From Desulfovibrio sp. X2 (GTDB lineage Bacteria > Desulfobacterota > Desulfovibrionia > Desulfovibrionales > Desulfovibrionaceae), in contig NZ_ATHV01000015.1 in NCBI RefSeq assembly GCF_000422205.1, forward strand, positions 62,001 through 126,000: a DNA stretch of 64,000 nt, in the 5' to 3' direction. Positions 63,152 through 64,000 of this stretch are shown here, one piece after another. Made by a program: the position numbers and the translations under genes. The notes beneath the pieces are model-generated. The model had not been told where the DNA came from. It saw nothing but the letters and a program-made list of their open reading frames with translations, and ran no database searches. The stretch's first letter is position 1, and each line of letters begins with the position of its first letter.

Positions 63152-64000
63152 ATGTACTTCAACCAGATCACCGTGCCGGGCCTCGGCTGCCAGTCCTACG
63201 TCGTCGGCTGTCCCGCGGCCAAGGTCATGGCCGTCGTCGATCCCAAGCGGGACATCGCGGACTACCTCGAGATCGCCCGGTCCGAGGGCATGCGCATAAC
63301 CCACATCATCAACACCCACCTGCACGCGGACCACGTGAGCGGCGACCAGGAGCTGCGCGCGGTCACGGGCGCGAAGATCTACATCAACGACTCCGTGCCC
63401 ATCGACTACGTGCACGAGGGGCTGTCGGACGGCGACGTCTTCGTGCTCGGCGCGGCGAGGATCGAGGTCCTGCACACGCCCGGCCACACGCCCAACTCCG
63501 TGAGCCTCCTGGTCACGGACACGGCGCGCTCGGACGAGCCCGAGATGCTGCTCACGGGCGACCTCCTCTTCGTGGGCGACACCGGCAGGCCGGACCTCGC
63601 GGGCGAGGACCTGATCGCGCAGCAGGTGCAGAACCTCTACACGAGCCTGTACGAGAAGTTCGCCGCCTTCCCGGACTACCTGGAGGTCTACCCGGCCCAC
63701 GGCCAGGGCACGCTCTGCGGCAAGGGGCTGAGCGCCAAGAAGAGCTCCACGCTCGGCTACGAGCGCCGGGCCAACCGCATGCTGCGCTTCTCCTCCTTCG
63801 AGGAGTTCAAGAAGGACGTGACCTCGTCCTACCCCGCGCGTCCCAAGAGCTACGGCCACATCATCGAGACCAACAGGAAGGGCGCGCCCCTGCTCGACAC
63901 CTGCCCCATGGACAAGCGGCTCGAGCCCGCGCAGTTCGAGGAGCTGATGCGGGAGGGCGCCGTGGTCATCGACACCCGCGACGCCGCCTCCTTCGGCGGC
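63152..64000 (+). CDS. MBL-fold persulfide dioxygenase-like protein with rhodanese domain, partial
   Basis: The gene runs off the right edge after 283 codons. It shows the metallo-beta-lactamase motif THLHADHVSG, then HTPGHTPNSV, GDLLFVGDTGRPDLAG, and the last His in YPAHGQGTLCG. A rhodanese domain begins near residue 265 (EGAVVIDTRDAASFGG). Such fusions oxidise glutathione or other persulfides, or transfer sulfane sulfur. AAGGAGG lies 7 nt before the ATG. It follows the orp terminator, so it is a separate unit. Confidence 0.88.
   Translation, partial: MYFNQITVPGLGCQSYVVGCPAAKVMAVVDPKRDIADYLEIARSEGMRITHIINTHLHADHVSGDQELRAVTGAKIYINDSVPIDYVHEGLSDGDVFVLGAARIEVLHTPGHTPNSVSLLVTDTARSDEPEMLLTGDLLFVGDTGRPDLAGEDLIAQQVQNLYTSLYEKFAAFPDYLEVYPAHGQGTLCGKGLSAKKSSTLGYERRANRMLRFSSFEEFKKDVTSSYPARPKSYGHIIETNRKGAPLLDTCPMDKRLEPAQFEELMREGAVVIDTRDAASFGG

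Overview
The window is high-GC DNA from a Desulfovibrionaceae-type sulfate reducer (Desulfobacterota). The pointers are a complete tmc operon for a type II cytochrome c3 membrane redox complex, an orp (orange protein) cluster with its sigma54 activator, an HdrD-like Fe-S protein, and many tightly overlapping operons. No rRNA, CRISPR array, insertion sequence or intact tRNA is visible.

Layout. 1-7700 is a kdp potassium-uptake operon on the minus strand (small membrane ORF, kdpF, A, B, C, D and the start of kdpE). 7741-9740 is a worn region holding a TSCPD-domain gene, a histidine-kinase fragment, a 33-bp repeat pair and a displaced 3' half of a tRNA-Pro(GGG), which looks like the scar of an integrative element. 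9739-20490 holds a DUF362 ferredoxin, an ABM-fold protein, a very large DUF748/AsmA-like protein, the N-epsilon-acetyl-beta-lysine osmolyte pair ablA/ablB, an ABC-transporter relic and a PAS-LuxR regulator. 20774-28519 is an amino-acid module, livJHMGF-aspA-asparaginase with an IclR regulator upstream. 29090-34486 holds an orphan E1 alpha/beta pair, a His-rich NifU-like scaffold and a sigma54-type operon with a CoA-disulfide-reductase-like/rhodanese protein and a DsrE-like protein. 34680-36593 is a distinctly AT-rich two-gene import (methyltransferase fold plus DUF1848). 37191-47869 holds catalase, aldo/keto reductase, isochorismatase-fold hydrolase, fumarase, a flavin oxidoreductase, an AhpD-like protein and a large hybrid kinase. 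47934-64000 is a redox and regulatory region: a stand-alone PocR sensor, a DUF442-like protein, tmcDCBA, an HdrD/TmcB-like operon, two related sigma54 activators and the orp cluster, ending in a truncated metallo-beta-lactamase/rhodanese gene.

The main finding is that the HdrD/TmcB-like gene (53371-54663, minus) carries a single in-frame TGA exactly where its neighbour TmcB has the cysteine of an ECGH motif. A 7-bp stem with a GGUCC loop begins 15 nt after the TGA, as in bacterial SECIS elements. I read it as a 430-residue selenoprotein.

A second set of signals links operons in trans. An inverted repeat AACGAC-N9-GTCGTT lies upstream of good -24/-12 promoters for both the orp cluster and the disulfide-reductase/DsrE operon, and again beside the activator gene. 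A different palindrome, GTTGC-N6-GCAAC, occurs twice before the tmc operon and twice inside a perfect 48-bp palindrome before the HdrD-like operon. The two sigma54 activators, encoded divergently between these modules, share a C-X8-C-X3-C motif in their PAS domains. I infer two redox-sensing sigma54 circuits: one for orp and sulfur/disulfide handling, one for Tmc and the Sec-Hdr protein.
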